Below the pieces are notes generated by a model that did not search any database, had not been told where the DNA came from, and was given only the letters and a program-made list of their open reading frames with translations. The translations under genes were made by a program, and so were the position numbers. From JADFUZ01 sp034430415 (lineage in GTDB: Bacteria > Chloroflexota > Dehalococcoidia > GIF9 > AB-539-J10), in NCBI GenBank assembly GCA_034430415.1, contig DAOUEN010000093.1:1-49860 (forward strand): DNA of 49,860 nt, given 5' to 3'. Shown here in pieces: positions 16,558 to 24,427 of this stretch. Numbering within the stretch: position 1 is the first letter of the stretch; each line of letters starts with the position of its first letter.

Positions 16558-17361
16558 ATGTCATTCATCAACAAGCTACTCGGCGCAGCCAGACAGAATC
16601 AGAGCCTGCTTTGCGTTGGACTTGACCCCAACCCGGACCGCATGCCCAATATGGGGATCCTGGATTTCAACAGAGCCATTATCGATGCCACTCACGACCT
16701 GGTATGTGCTTACAAGCCCAATCTGGCCTTCTACGAAGCTCTGGGAAGCCAAGGCCTGACTATCCTGGAACAGACCCTGGCGCACATTCCGGCTGACATT
16801 CCAACAATCGGCGATGCCAAGCGCGGCGACATAGGCAATACTGCTCAAGCTTATGCTAGAGCTCTGTTCTCCACCCTGGGCTTCGACGCGGCCACGGTCA
16901 ACCCGTATCTTGGCTTCGATTCCGTAGAGGCGTTCATAGGCTACCGAGACAGAGGAGTCTTCGTCCTGTGCCGGACATCGAACCCGAGTGCCACGGATTT
17001 CCAGGACCTTCGCTGCCCCGACGGCTCCACGCTCTACGAGACTGTGGCGCACAAAGCCAGGGAATGGAATACATACGGAAACATCGGCCTGGTGGTCGGG
17101 GCTACTTACCCGGAGGAACTGAGGAGGATTCGGTCAATCTGCCCCGGGATGTGTCTGCTTATCCCCGGCATTGGCGCTCAAGGTGGCGACCTGGCTTCTG
17201 CCGTCAGGCATGGAGTTGATGCCCAGGGAGAAAAGGCAATCATCAATGTCTCAAGGCAGATTCTCTATGCTTCCAAGGAAGGGGACTTCGCCGAGGCAGC
17301 AAGAGCTACTGCCGAGAGAATACGTAGCCAGATCAACTCTTGCCTGAAGCCCAAACGATAG
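16558..17361 (+). CDS. pyrF: orotidine 5'-phosphate decarboxylase (long type)
   Basis: The 267-aa product makes UMP from OMP, the last step of de novo pyrimidine synthesis. LLCVGLDPNPDRMP opens the barrel. Catalytic Lys and Asp lie in GDAKRGDIGNT (about residues 84-94), and VGATYPEELRRIR and IPGIGAQGGD bind phosphate. The length and the DAKRGDIG signature fit the long subfamily 2, found in actinobacteria and Chloroflexota, rather than the 230-aa E. coli type. No other pyr gene is adjacent. Confidence 0.96.
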   Translation: MSFINKLLGAARQNQSLLCVGLDPNPDRMPNMGILDFNRAIIDATHDLVCAYKPNLAFYEALGSQGLTILEQTLAHIPADIPTIGDAKRGDIGNTAQAYARALFSTLGFDAATVNPYLGFDSVEAFIGYRDRGVFVLCRTSNPSATDFQDLRCPDGSTLYETVAHKAREWNTYGNIGLVVGATYPEELRRIRSICPGMCLLIPGIGAQGGDLASAVRHGVDAQGEKAIINVSRQILYASKEGDFAEAARATAERIRSQINSCLKPKR

Positions 17362-17408
17362 GAGTTGAAAGCCCGGGCGGCGGGAAGGGCTGCCGGACAA
17401 CCATCAAG

Positions 17409-17639
17409 ATGATTCTGGAGATAAGGACTGGCGATACAGTCAGGCTGCGCAAGCCACACCCGTGTGGGAGCTACGAATGGGAAGTAGTGAGAGTGGGCGC
17501 TGACATTGGCCTTAGATGTCTCAAGTGCCGACGGAAGGTCCTCCTGCAAAGAAGCACGTTCGAGAGAAGAATGAAGGAGCTTGTTCACCGGGATAACGCT
17601 AACACTGACCCCTCTGTAATGGCCTCCGAAGACGTCTAG
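17409..17639 (+). CDS. DUF951 small protein
   Basis: The 76-aa product matches DUF951 (YyzM-type), small basic proteins of unknown role in Firmicutes and Chloroflexota. The hallmarks are visible: MILEIRTGDTVRLRKPHPCG, WEVVRVGADIGLRC and CLKCRRKVLLQRSTFERR, with three cysteines that may bind metal. The start is ATG 17409, from family N-termini, although no ribosome site precedes it; the frame runs back to 17340 and would then overlap pyrF. The C-terminal tail after residue 60 is longer than usual. It lies between pyrF and dinB, whose promoter begins after its stop. Confidence 0.85.
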   Translation: MILEIRTGDTVRLRKPHPCGSYEWEVVRVGADIGLRCLKCRRKVLLQRSTFERRMKELVHRDNANTDPSVMASEDV

Positions 17640-17642
17640 TCG

Positions 17643-17671
17643 TTGTTGCCCTCCTGCGGTCAATCTATAAT
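17643..17671 (+). promoter_or_regulatory. promoter of dinB, leaderless
   Basis: TTGTTG (17643-17648) is followed by 17 bases and a perfect TATAAT (17666-17671). Only six bases separate the -10 box from the dinB ATG, so transcription should start at or next to the A of the start codon. No LexA-type operator is recognisable. Confidence 0.65.
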
Positions 17672-17677
17672 TGCAGT

Positions 17678-18844
17678 ATGGCCCGCTGCATTCTCCACAT
17701 TGATCTGGACGCCTTCTTTGCCTCTGTAGAGCAAGCGCTCAATCCAGAGTTGAGAGATAAGCCGGTAGTTGTTGCGCGGGAGCCCGAGCATCGCGGCGTG
17801 GTCTCCTCCGCCTCGTACGAAGCCCGCCGATTTGGCATCCGTTCCGGCATGCCTTCTTCCCAGGCCAAGAGGCTCTGCCCGCAGGCTACATTCATACAGC
17901 CTGATCTCTCCCGCTACAGAGATGCTTCAGTCAAATTCATGCAGATTCTGTCCATCTTCTCTGCCCACATTCAGCCCATGGGACTTGATGAGGCATTCCT
18001 CGACGTCACCGGATATGAAGAGACCCATGGCTCTCCTCGACGACTTGCCCTTGCCATGAAGAAACGAGTATCCGAAGAGCTGAAGATAACCGCCTCGGTG
18101 GGCATTGCCACCTGTAAGGTAGTGGCCAAGATCGCCTCCGATGCATGTAAGCCCGACGGGCTACTGGAAGTAGCCCCCGGCAAGGAAAAGGATTTCCTCA
18201 ATCCCCTTCCCGTGGCCAGGTTGCCCGGAGTGGGCAAGAAGACCGGACAAGCACTGGGACATATGGGGGTGGACACCATAGGTGAGCTGGCTTCGCTTCC
18301 TGTGGATGTGGTCAGGGGACGTTTTGGCAAGTTCGGGGCACTGCTTCACCGCTACGCCAACGGCATCGATAACCGCAGGGTCGAGGCCCCAGGAGAACCC
18401 AAGTCCATTAGCCAGGAAGTCACCTTCGCCCGAGATACCCTGGACCAGCGTTTTCTCCAGACCAAGCTTCGGCACATGTGCGAGGTTGTTGGCACTGAGC
18501 TACGTTCTCGGAACAAGCAGGCGAGGGCCGTAACGCTGAAGTTGAGATACGCCGACTTCAAGACAATCACCCGTCAGGCTACATTGGAGACCCCCACAGA
18601 CAGCACCCGGCATGTTCTTGCCGCTGCCCTGCAACTGCTAGACAGGACTGTGTCACACGAAAGAAAACCGATCCGTCTTATAGGCATCAAAGCGTCAGGC
18701 TTGCTCGGCAGAGAGAAGCAGCTCCGCCTGTTCGACCCCGAAGTCGAGAGGGGCAAGGATTTAGACAAGGCTATCGCCCAGATTCGAAGAAAATACGGTC
18801 AAGCGGCAATAGAAACAGGCAATACGGCAACCCAACGCCGATAG
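17678..18844 (+). CDS. dinB: DNA polymerase IV (Y family)
   Basis: The 388-aa product is a translesion polymerase. Metal-binding Asp9 lies in HIDLDAFFASVE, and the second acidic pair in GLDEAFLDVTG (about residue 104). SSASYEARRFGIRSGMP is the fingers motif, RLPGVGKKTGQALG the helix-hairpin-helix thumb, and the little-finger domain follows. The C-terminal KQLRLFD resembles a clamp-binding peptide. The mRNA is predicted leaderless (see the promoter entry), and there is no ribosome site. A terminator hairpin lies directly after the stop. Confidence 0.96.
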   Translation: MARCILHIDLDAFFASVEQALNPELRDKPVVVAREPEHRGVVSSASYEARRFGIRSGMPSSQAKRLCPQATFIQPDLSRYRDASVKFMQILSIFSAHIQPMGLDEAFLDVTGYEETHGSPRRLALAMKKRVSEELKITASVGIATCKVVAKIASDACKPDGLLEVAPGKEKDFLNPLPVARLPGVGKKTGQALGHMGVDTIGELASLPVDVVRGRFGKFGALLHRYANGIDNRRVEAPGEPKSISQEVTFARDTLDQRFLQTKLRHMCEVVGTELRSRNKQARAVTLKLRYADFKTITRQATLETPTDSTRHVLAAALQLLDRTVSHERKPIRLIGIKASGLLGREKQLRLFDPEVERGKDLDKAIAQIRRKYGQAAIETGNTATQRR

Positions 18845-18845
18845 A

Positions 18846-18890
18846 ACAGAACTCCGTCTCGATGCAAGACGGCAGCTCTGTTTCCTTTCG
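18846..18890 (+). terminator. intrinsic terminator after dinB
   Basis: The hairpin 18846-18881 has an outer ACAGA/TCTGT stem and an inner CCGTCT/AGACGG stem around a seven-base loop. It is followed by TTTCCTTTCGCTTTC. It starts two bases after the dinB stop codon. Confidence 0.7.
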
Positions 18891-18959
18891 CTTTCTCACT
18901 CCAGGGCCCCTGTCACCTCTGCGTTCTTCCACAATACCCATAATAGAGCCGACAAGACC

Positions 18960-18989
18960 TTGACAAATCCTTCGGCCTACGCTTAGAAT
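18960..18989 (+). promoter_or_regulatory. strong promoter of the ilvE leader
   Basis: Perfect TTGACA (18960-18965), 18 bases, TAGAAT (18984-18989): 11 of 12 consensus positions. Transcription should start near 18996, leaving a leader of about 320 bases before ilvE. The bases 18891-18959 hold nothing recognisable. Confidence 0.75.
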
Positions 18990-19018
18990 TTGCCCTTCAG
19001 GAGGCAATTAGAGCACAG

Positions 19019-19108
19019 ATGGCTAGCGGAGCTCTTCAGGTGTACGTGTGCATGGCCGTGATGATTATCGTGCGCACACACAGTGCGCTCGGGAGGCTCT
19101 TGACATGA
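19019..19108 (+). CDS. branched-chain amino acid leader peptide (attenuation)
   Basis: The short ORF encodes 29 aa: it opens MASGALQVYVC, continues MAVMIIVRTHSAL and ends GRLLT. Ten of 29 residues are Val, Ile or Leu, with a dense V-Y-V-C-M-A-V-M-I-I-V run at residues 8-18. It lies about 23 bases after the predicted transcription start and upstream of a gene for branched-chain amino acid transamination. Its codons overlap hairpin 1 and the antiterminator strand of the attenuator. An AGGAGG site (18999-19004) is 14 bases before the ATG, rather far. A GTG start at 19040, eight bases after GGAG, would give a shorter peptide keeping the same run. The role parallels enterobacterial IlvL-type leaders; sequence identity to any of them is not claimed. 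Confidence 0.65.
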   Translation: MASGALQVYVCMAVMIIVRTHSALGRLLT

Positions 19109-19180
19109 GAAAGGTGTAGCAGCGGAAGGAAGAGGTAGAAGTCGGAAGAAAGCCTCCCAAGGGGGAGGCGGTTCCTTTAT
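19072..19180 (+). promoter_or_regulatory. transcription attenuator with alternative hairpins
   Basis: Four elements are seen. A pause-type hairpin pairs GCGCAC (19072-19077) with GTGCGC (19083-19088). Strand 2, GGGAGGCT (19091-19098), pairs perfectly with strand 3, AGCCTCCC (19151-19158). Strand 3 can instead pair with strand 4, GGGAGGC (19163-19169), with a four-base loop, extended by GGAA/TTCC outside. TTTAT follows at 19176-19180. A ribosome stalled at the Ile-Ile-Val codons (19064-19072) would leave strand 2 free (antitermination). One that reaches the stop at 19106 would cover strand 2 and allow the 3:4 terminator. The terminal U-tract is short, which is the weak point. No T-box motif is present. 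Confidence 0.65.
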
Positions 19181-19315
19181 ACCTGGAGAACCGGAGGGAC
19201 TGCAAAATGTAAACAGAGAATTCGTCAGATCGCAACAGCTATTCAGCGACCGTCCTCTTCTGAGACGCAAGGTGCAATAGCCATTCTAGCTACAAGTTAA
19301 AGGAGAACGAAGATA

Positions 19316-20239
19316 ATGGAACCCTATGCTTTCTACAAAGGAGAGTACATGCCTCTGTCTGAGGCAAGAATGGGAGTCTTGACCCAGTCCCTGCACTATG
19401 GCACCGCCACCTTTGGTGGCATTCGTGGCAACTGGGACAGTGAGCAGGAGAGGTTCTGCCTCTTCAGGCTCCAGGACCACTACAACCGCCTGCTCTACGC
19501 CTGTCGCATCCTGAAGATCGACCTTCCCTATTCTCATCAGGATATGTGTCAGTCGACGATAGAACTGGTCAAGAGAAGCGGCTACCGGCAGAACGTCTAC
19601 GCCCGCCCCCTGGCATACAAGAGCTCGGAGGCCATAGGGGTGAAGATCCATGGACTGGAGAACGACTTTCTTATCATAGTGACCACTCTTCCTCCCTATC
19701 TCGACACGTCCCAGGGTGTCCGTTGCTGTGTCTCATCCTGGCGCCGTATTGACGACTCCATGATTCCAACGAAATGTAAGATTACCGGCACCTATGTGAA
19801 CAGCGCTCTGGCCAAGACTGAGGCTATTGAGAACGGTTTTGACGAGGCCATACTGTTGACACAAGATGGCCATGTCTCCGAGGGCAGCGGAGAGAACATC
19901 TTCATTGTCATCAACGGAACCCTGATCACGCCTCCTGCCTCCGACAACATCCTCATGGGCTTCACCAGAGACGCGGTGATCAAGCTGGCCAAGAACGAGC
20001 TGGGCATCGACACCGTGGAGAGGAGTGTGAGCAGAAGCGAGCTCTACTATGCTCAGGAATGCTTCCTCACCGGCACGGCGACCAGTATCGCGCAGGTCGT
20101 GGAGATAGACCGTCGTCCCGTAGGCAATGGCAAGACAGGCAAAATAACGGCAAAGCTGCAGGAGATTTTCCCTGACATCGCACTGGGCAGGAACCCCAGG
20201 TACTCCGATTGGTACACTCTGGTCTACCCGACCCAGTAG
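19316..20239 (+). CDS. ilvE: branched-chain-amino-acid aminotransferase
   Basis: The 307-aa product is a class IV PLP aminotransferase moving the amino group between Val/Ile/Leu and 2-oxoglutarate. LTQSLHYGTATFGGIRG near residue 22 is the N-terminal BCAT signature. The PLP lysine lies in IPTKCKITGTYVNSALAKTE (about residue 160; the exact Lys needs alignment). EGSGENIFIV, then GFTRDAVIKLA and ECFLTGTATSIAQVVEIDRR (here FLTGTATSIAQV) complete the family pattern. A ribosome site AAAGGAG precedes the ATG. The leader peptide and attenuator upstream strongly support a role in branched-chain amino acid synthesis rather than D-amino acid or aminodeoxychorismate metabolism. Confidence 0.94.
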   Translation: MEPYAFYKGEYMPLSEARMGVLTQSLHYGTATFGGIRGNWDSEQERFCLFRLQDHYNRLLYACRILKIDLPYSHQDMCQSTIELVKRSGYRQNVYARPLAYKSSEAIGVKIHGLENDFLIIVTTLPPYLDTSQGVRCCVSSWRRIDDSMIPTKCKITGTYVNSALAKTEAIENGFDEAILLTQDGHVSEGSGENIFIVINGTLITPPASDNILMGFTRDAVIKLAKNELGIDTVERSVSRSELYYAQECFLTGTATSIAQVVEIDRRPVGNGKTGKITAKLQEIFPDIALGRNPRYSDWYTLVYPTQ

Positions 20240-20257
20240 AGACGCGGTATCTGAAGC

Positions 20258-20821
20258 CTAGCTCTGCAGATCGACCATCAGGCCCTTGAGCAAGTAGAGA
20301 ATCCGGCAACTCTGCTCAAAGGCCGTGGTGTAGTAATAGGCCTCCTCCAGTAGCTGCCCGATGGCGAAAGTCCCGTGACCTTCCACCAGGACCACTTTGC
20401 ACCGTCTCAGGGCCTCGGCAATCTCTTCGCCAAAGTCTCCGGCCTTCGCCGTCATCCCCTTTCCCAGGACTGCCACCTCTGCCACAATAGACCGCCCCTC
20501 CATGTCGCAGGGTACGACCTGCCGTTCTACAAAGGAGAGGGCCACGGCGTACGGCGGATGGGCATGGACTACAGCCAACGCCGGTGTTTTCCTATAGATG
20601 CAGCGGTGAACCGCCAGCTCAGTTGAGGCCAAGGGCGTCGCCCGATTGTTCTTGGCAATACCTATCTCCACCAGATCCCCTTCGCCAATAGAACCCAGTG
20701 CACAGTGGCGCTGCGTAATGAGCAGACGATTTTCCCGTCTTATGCTGAGATTGCCACTCTGCGAGGAGACAAAGCCCTGCGCAAAAAGGCCACTCCCCAC
20801 CCGCTGGAACTGAGCCAACAT
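20258..20821 (-). CDS. class II aldolase/adducin family protein
   Basis: The 187-aa product resembles FucA/AraD-type aldolases and epimerases, which use a divalent metal to cleave or isomerise sugar phosphates. FVSSQSGNLSIR is the phosphate loop. VVHAHPPYAVALS gives two of the metal histidines, and VEGHGTFAIG the third; EL near residue 80 may be the catalytic acid. The start is uncertain: ATG 20821 fits family N-termini, while the frame is open to a TTG at 20857. Its end faces ilvE across 18 bases. It reads in the direction of rpsT but is separated from it by a structured gap. Confidence 0.88.
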   Translation of the reverse strand: MLAQFQRVGSGLFAQGFVSSQSGNLSIRRENRLLITQRHCALGSIGEGDLVEIGIAKNNRATPLASTELAVHRCIYRKTPALAVVHAHPPYAVALSFVERQVVPCDMEGRSIVAEVAVLGKGMTAKAGDFGEEIAEALRRCKVVLVEGHGTFAIGQLLEEAYYYTTAFEQSCRILYLLKGLMVDLQS

Positions 20822-20894
20822 CTCTCTATGTTTACTACATGCCGCAGGCTGCAGCAAGTCTCCCTATGAGACTCTGCTCCGAGGCCACCCCTCA

Positions 20895-20983
20895 GGCAGC
20901 GGCCACAGACCGGTTTCCTGCTAAGTGGCCGCTGCCCCGGATAACACCTCCGATAGGGCGGGCAGTGTATATCTGCCTCGGAG
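20895..20983. repeat. two inverted repeats between rpsT and the aldolase gene
   Basis: A perfect 12-bp inverted repeat, GGCAGCGGCCAC (20895-20906) and GTGGCCGCTGCC (20925-20936), encloses 18 bases. Next to it, CTCCGA (20948-20953) pairs with TCGGAG (20978-20983), enclosing an inner GGCAG/CTGCC stem (20961-20965 with 20973-20977). No T-run follows on either strand. They could be a factor-independent end of the rpsT message, an operator for the aldolase gene, or a structured leader. The gap 20822-21025 has no gene. Confidence 0.5.
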
Positions 20984-21025
20984 TAACTACCTTGACAGTC
21001 AAGAGATGTGTCAAATCTCGATTGC

Positions 21026-21343
21026 TCAGGACGGCTCCCCTTCCCCTCCCCCTTCACCGCGATCAGAGCTCGGCCTCGCTGCGGCTAGGGCATTCAGCTT
21101 CTTCACGATTCGCGACTTGAGCCTGGCTCCTTTGTTCCTGTGAAATACTCCCTTGCTCACGGCTTTGTCTATGCTGCTTACAGCGGTCAGCACTTCCTTC
21201 TCGGCTGACTCCAACTCCCCAGCGCCAATAAGCCTATTGGCCTTCTTCATGCCTGTCTTCGTCCTGCTATGCACCATGCGATTTCGCAATCGTCTCCTCC
21301 GAGCGGCCCGAGTTGCCTTGTCAACTGATTTGCTGCCTGGCAC
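21026..21343 (-). CDS. rpsT: 30S ribosomal protein S20
   Basis: The 105-aa product is highly basic at its N-terminus (KATRAARRRRLRNRMVHSRT) and continues AEKEVLTAVSSIDKAVSKG and VFHRNKGARLKSRIVKKLNA, the S20 signature. It binds the 5' domain of 16S rRNA. The acidic Gly/Glu tail after residue 90 is longer than usual. It starts at GTG 21343 with AAAGGAG upstream. Both the ribosome site and the start lie inside the end of rel, overlapping it by 23 bases, so the two are probably translationally coupled. Confidence 0.96.
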   Translation of the reverse strand: MPGSKSVDKATRAARRRRLRNRMVHSRTKTGMKKANRLIGAGELESAEKEVLTAVSSIDKAVSKGVFHRNKGARLKSRIVKKLNALAAARPSSDRGEGGGEGEPS

Positions 21344-23486
21344 CTGTGTCTCCTTTCCTCACTACGCTTATCACGCTCCATAGCGAGTAGATCTTGGACA
21401 TCAATCTACTCAACTGGGATGTACTCTTGATTTCAAGAGTCAAATGTATCGCTGTAACACCATCACTGTGATCGCTCACATTGACATCGGTGATATTCAC
21501 GCCTTCCTCCGCTATGATAACACTAATATCCCGGACTAAGCCAACTCTATCCCAGGCATCAACCTGAATGTCTGCGGAGTACACCTGCTCCACATCCCCC
21601 CAGCTCACATCAATCAGTCTCTCCTTTTCCTCCTCATTGAGGATATTGGGACAGTCCTTGCGGTGCACAGTGACACCACGACCCTGAGTAATGTAGCCGA
21701 TAATCTCGTCCCCGGGCAGTGGGTGACAGCAGCTAGCTATTCGAGTAGACAGGTCGCCAACGCCCAGCACCCTGATACTTACGGGGCTGAGCCTGCGAGC
21801 AGGCGAAATCTCGACCGCTTCCCCAGGCGACTCCAACTCTGTGCTCAGTTTGAGCACCACCTGCGAAGGGCTGATGTCACCGCGACCAAGCGCAGCAAAG
21901 AAATCATCAGCGCTCCCGCAGTGGAACTCTGAAGCTAGCTTCTCTGCGCTGGGTAGACTGACACCCGAACGGCTGGACTCCTTGTCCAGAAGCTGCTTGC
22001 CAGTCTCTATACTCTGGCCTCGCTCTTGCTTGTTGAACCATTGCCGAATCTTGCCCCGGGCATGAGAGGTCTTCACATAGCCAAGTTCAGAATTGAGCCA
22101 GTCCAGACTAGGGCCCTTCTCTCCCTTGGCGGCAACTACCGCCACCACATCGCCGTTGTTGAGCGTGTAGTTCAGCGGCACCAACCTCCCATTCACTTTC
22201 GTCCCAATACAACGATAACCAAGGTCAGTATGGATTCGGAAGGCGAAGTCCAGAGGCGTGGCTCCCTTGGGCAGATCCTTGATCTCTCCTTTAGGGGTAT
22301 AGACAAACACCTGGTCGGCCAGAACATCCGTTTTGAGAGACTCCACGAACGCTTCACTATCAACTTCTTCCTGCATCTCGCTGAGTTCGCGCAGCCAAGA
22401 TATCTTGCTGTCGAAGGTGATGTCCGGCCTGCTGCCCTCCTTATAGTGCCAGTGAGCAGCTACACCATATGTAGCCACCTGGTGCATTTCATAGGTGCGG
22501 ATCTGTATCTCCAACAGAGTTGTGCCTTGACACATCACCGTAGTATGTAGCGATTGATATCCATTGTCCTTGGGATTGGCAATGAAATCGCTGAACTCCT
22601 CAACTACGGGACGCCAGAAACTGTGAATTACCCCTAGAGCTTTGTAGCAATCTGGTACTGAGTCGACCAATACACGCAAGGCAAAAAGGTCATGAATATC
22701 GCCAAAACTCTTGCCCTGTTCAGCATACTTCTTAGTTTTCTGATAGATGCTGTACATGTGTTTGGGGCGTCCCAGAACCCTCGCCTCTATGCCAGCCTTG
22801 CCTAGCTCCTGGCCCAACAGTTGAGCAGCCTCAGTGACAAAACCTTCGCGCTCTGCTCGCTTTGCAGCTATCATGTGAGAAAGCCGATGATACTGCTGCG
22901 GCTCCAGGTAACGGAAGGACAAATCCTCCAATTGCCATTTCACACGCCTCAAGCCCAACCTGTGCGCCAGAGGGGCATACACCTCCAATGTCTCCTGGGC
23001 CACTGCACGTCGTTTCTCTCGCGGCAGAGCCCCGAGCGTGAGTACATTATGTAATCTATCAGCCAGCTTGATGAGCACTACCCTCAGGTCTTCTGCGGTC
23101 GCCACAAGCATCTTGCGCAAGCTCTCTGCCTGAAGTCTTGACTCGCCCTCTCCTCCCTTGCTACGCCTTGCGAGCTTGCTCATCTTGGTGACGCCGTCAA
23201 CCAGTCTGCTTACTTCAGAGCCAAACTCGGCCTCAATCTCGCTCAGCGGAACTCCACAATCCTCCGGAACGTCGTGTAGCAGGGCGGCCACCAGCGTGTC
23301 AGCGTCAAGCCGGAGATCAGCTAGTGTCACAGCCGCATGTAAGGGGTGCTCCACATAAGGTTCGCCGGATCTCCGGAGTTGCCCTTGATGAGCCCTGGCA
23401 GCAAACTCATACGCTGCCCGAATCAAGTCCACCCTATCAGCGGGCAAGTACTCACTGGCCTTGGTCAGAAGGGAACTGGCATCCAT
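21321..23486 (-). CDS. rel: bifunctional (p)ppGpp synthetase/hydrolase Rel
   Basis: The 721-aa product makes and degrades the alarmone (p)ppGpp. The HD hydrolase domain keeps its metal ligands (HPLHAAVTLADL, then ALLHDVPEDCG, and IKLADRLHNVLTL). The synthetase shows GRPKHMYSIYQKTKK, DIHDLFALRVLV and FIANPKDNGYQSLHTTV. TGS (VFVYTPKGEIKDLPKGATPLDFAF, here VFVYTPKGEIKDLPKG), zinc-finger (ASCCHPLPGDEIIG) and ACT domains follow. Both catalytic domains look intact, so it should be a long bifunctional Rel. The start is ATG 23486: it matches the family N-terminus, and a TATTAT box lies 12 bases upstream. The open frame extends to 23573. Confidence 0.96.
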   Translation of the reverse strand: MDASSLLTKASEYLPADRVDLIRAAYEFAARAHQGQLRRSGEPYVEHPLHAAVTLADLRLDADTLVAALLHDVPEDCGVPLSEIEAEFGSEVSRLVDGVTKMSKLARRSKGGEGESRLQAESLRKMLVATAEDLRVVLIKLADRLHNVLTLGALPREKRRAVAQETLEVYAPLAHRLGLRRVKWQLEDLSFRYLEPQQYHRLSHMIAAKRAEREGFVTEAAQLLGQELGKAGIEARVLGRPKHMYSIYQKTKKYAEQGKSFGDIHDLFALRVLVDSVPDCYKALGVIHSFWRPVVEEFSDFIANPKDNGYQSLHTTVMCQGTTLLEIQIRTYEMHQVATYGVAAHWHYKEGSRPDITFDSKISWLRELSEMQEEVDSEAFVESLKTDVLADQVFVYTPKGEIKDLPKGATPLDFAFRIHTDLGYRCIGTKVNGRLVPLNYTLNNGDVVAVVAAKGEKGPSLDWLNSELGYVKTSHARGKIRQWFNKQERGQSIETGKQLLDKESSRSGVSLPSAEKLASEFHCGSADDFFAALGRGDISPSQVVLKLSTELESPGEAVEISPARRLSPVSIRVLGVGDLSTRIASCCHPLPGDEIIGYITQGRGVTVHRKDCPNILNEEEKERLIDVSWGDVEQVYSADIQVDAWDRVGLVRDISVIIAEEGVNITDVNVSDHSDGVTAIHLTLEIKSTSQLSRLMSKIYSLWSVISVVRKGDTGARQQIS

Positions 23487-23498
23487 CTCAGTGGTTTC

Positions 23499-23527
23499 AT
23501 AATAACGCAAGGCCAAAGCCAACACAA
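23499..23527 (-). promoter_or_regulatory. promoter of rel, near-leaderless
   Basis: On the minus strand TTGTGT (23522-23527), 17 bases, TATTAT (23499-23504). The -10 box ends 12 bases before the proposed rel ATG, and no ribosome site is present between them. Confidence 0.5.
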
Positions 23528-23671
23528 ATTGCATGTCGACATCACAGACGTGCTGTTCCCCTCGACATGTCAATCAGATGAACAACGGTAAAGATGCTAT
23601 CATTTGAGCGATCTCACGAGCGAGGAAAGGAACTGGCAAACTCAAGAACTCCTCCCCAGCACTCCCAGGGG

Positions 23672-24397
23672 ATGGTAGAGCTTGCTCAGTGGATAGGCAA
23701 GCTGGGGATGGAACTCGGCCCCAGCCAAATAGAGCAATTTGAGCTCTACTACCGCGAGATGATGGACTGGAATGAAAGAGCCAGTCTTACAGCAATAACA
23801 GATCATCAAGAGGTTCAGACAAAGCATTTCGTTGACTCCGCGACAGTAGCTCTGGCTTTGAGCGGAGAAGAGGCGCGCAGGTCAAGCACGAAGATCATCG
23901 ACATAGGCACGGGTGCCGGCTTTCCCGGCTTACCGCTAAAGATCCTCCTCCATCAGCCGAGATTGACCCTCCTAGATTCCACAGCCAAGAAGGCCGCTTT
24001 CCTCCGCCACGTGGTGGACAAGCTGAATTTGAGCGATGTGGAGATAATAAACGACAGAGCCGAGCGGGTCGCCCACCTGCCACAGTATCGTGAGCAATTC
24101 GACGTGGTTGTCTCCCGGGCCGTGGCCCCACTGGCCACTCTGGTGGAGCTAGCCCTGCCCTTTTGCCGGCTCGGGGGCAAGTTCATAGCCCAGAAGAAGG
24201 GAACCCTAGAGCAGGAGACAACAGATGCAAGGAAAGCGATCGAGGTTCTGGGAGGCAGGTTGAGCGAGGTGAGGAGGATAGAGATGGAAGTGTTCCGTGA
24301 CGTCCGCTATCTAGTGGTTGTCGGCAAGGTCTCTCCCACACCACAGAAGTATCCCCGCCGCCCCGGCATGCCCGGTAAGCGGCCCATCCACAAGTAG
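23672..24397 (+). CDS. rsmG: 16S rRNA (guanine-527 N7) methyltransferase
   Basis: The 241-aa product methylates G527 of 16S rRNA using SAM. The N-terminal helix ELGPSQIEQFELYYREMMDW and NERASLTAIT are typical, and KHFVDSATVAL precedes the SAM loop IIDIGTGAGFPGLPLKI. DSTAKKAAFLRHV and VSRAVAPLATLVEL complete the fold. I chose ATG 23672 because it matches the family start; the frame also has an ATG at 23594, which would add 26 atypical residues. It is divergent from rel. The basic tail PRRPGMPGKRPIHK is family-like. Confidence 0.94.
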   Translation: MVELAQWIGKLGMELGPSQIEQFELYYREMMDWNERASLTAITDHQEVQTKHFVDSATVALALSGEEARRSSTKIIDIGTGAGFPGLPLKILLHQPRLTLLDSTAKKAAFLRHVVDKLNLSDVEIINDRAERVAHLPQYREQFDVVVSRAVAPLATLVELALPFCRLGGKFIAQKKGTLEQETTDARKAIEVLGGRLSEVRRIEMEVFRDVRYLVVVGKVSPTPQKYPRRPGMPGKRPIHK

Positions 24398-24427
24398 TAT
24401 GCAGTGCTAGCGAACGGGTGCACGCAT

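Noticed and set aside
19141..19240. T-box riboswitch before ilvE
   Set aside because: The conserved TGGNACCGCG bulge sequence is absent. GAGAACCGGAGGG is only superficially similar, and the leader-peptide model explains the hairpins better.
18983..19270. 95-aa minus-strand frame with HDNHHGHAHVH and CSNC
   Set aside because: The His/Cys-rich stretch is tempting as a metal site, but it is antisense to the leader peptide and hairpins, with no ribosome site on that strand.
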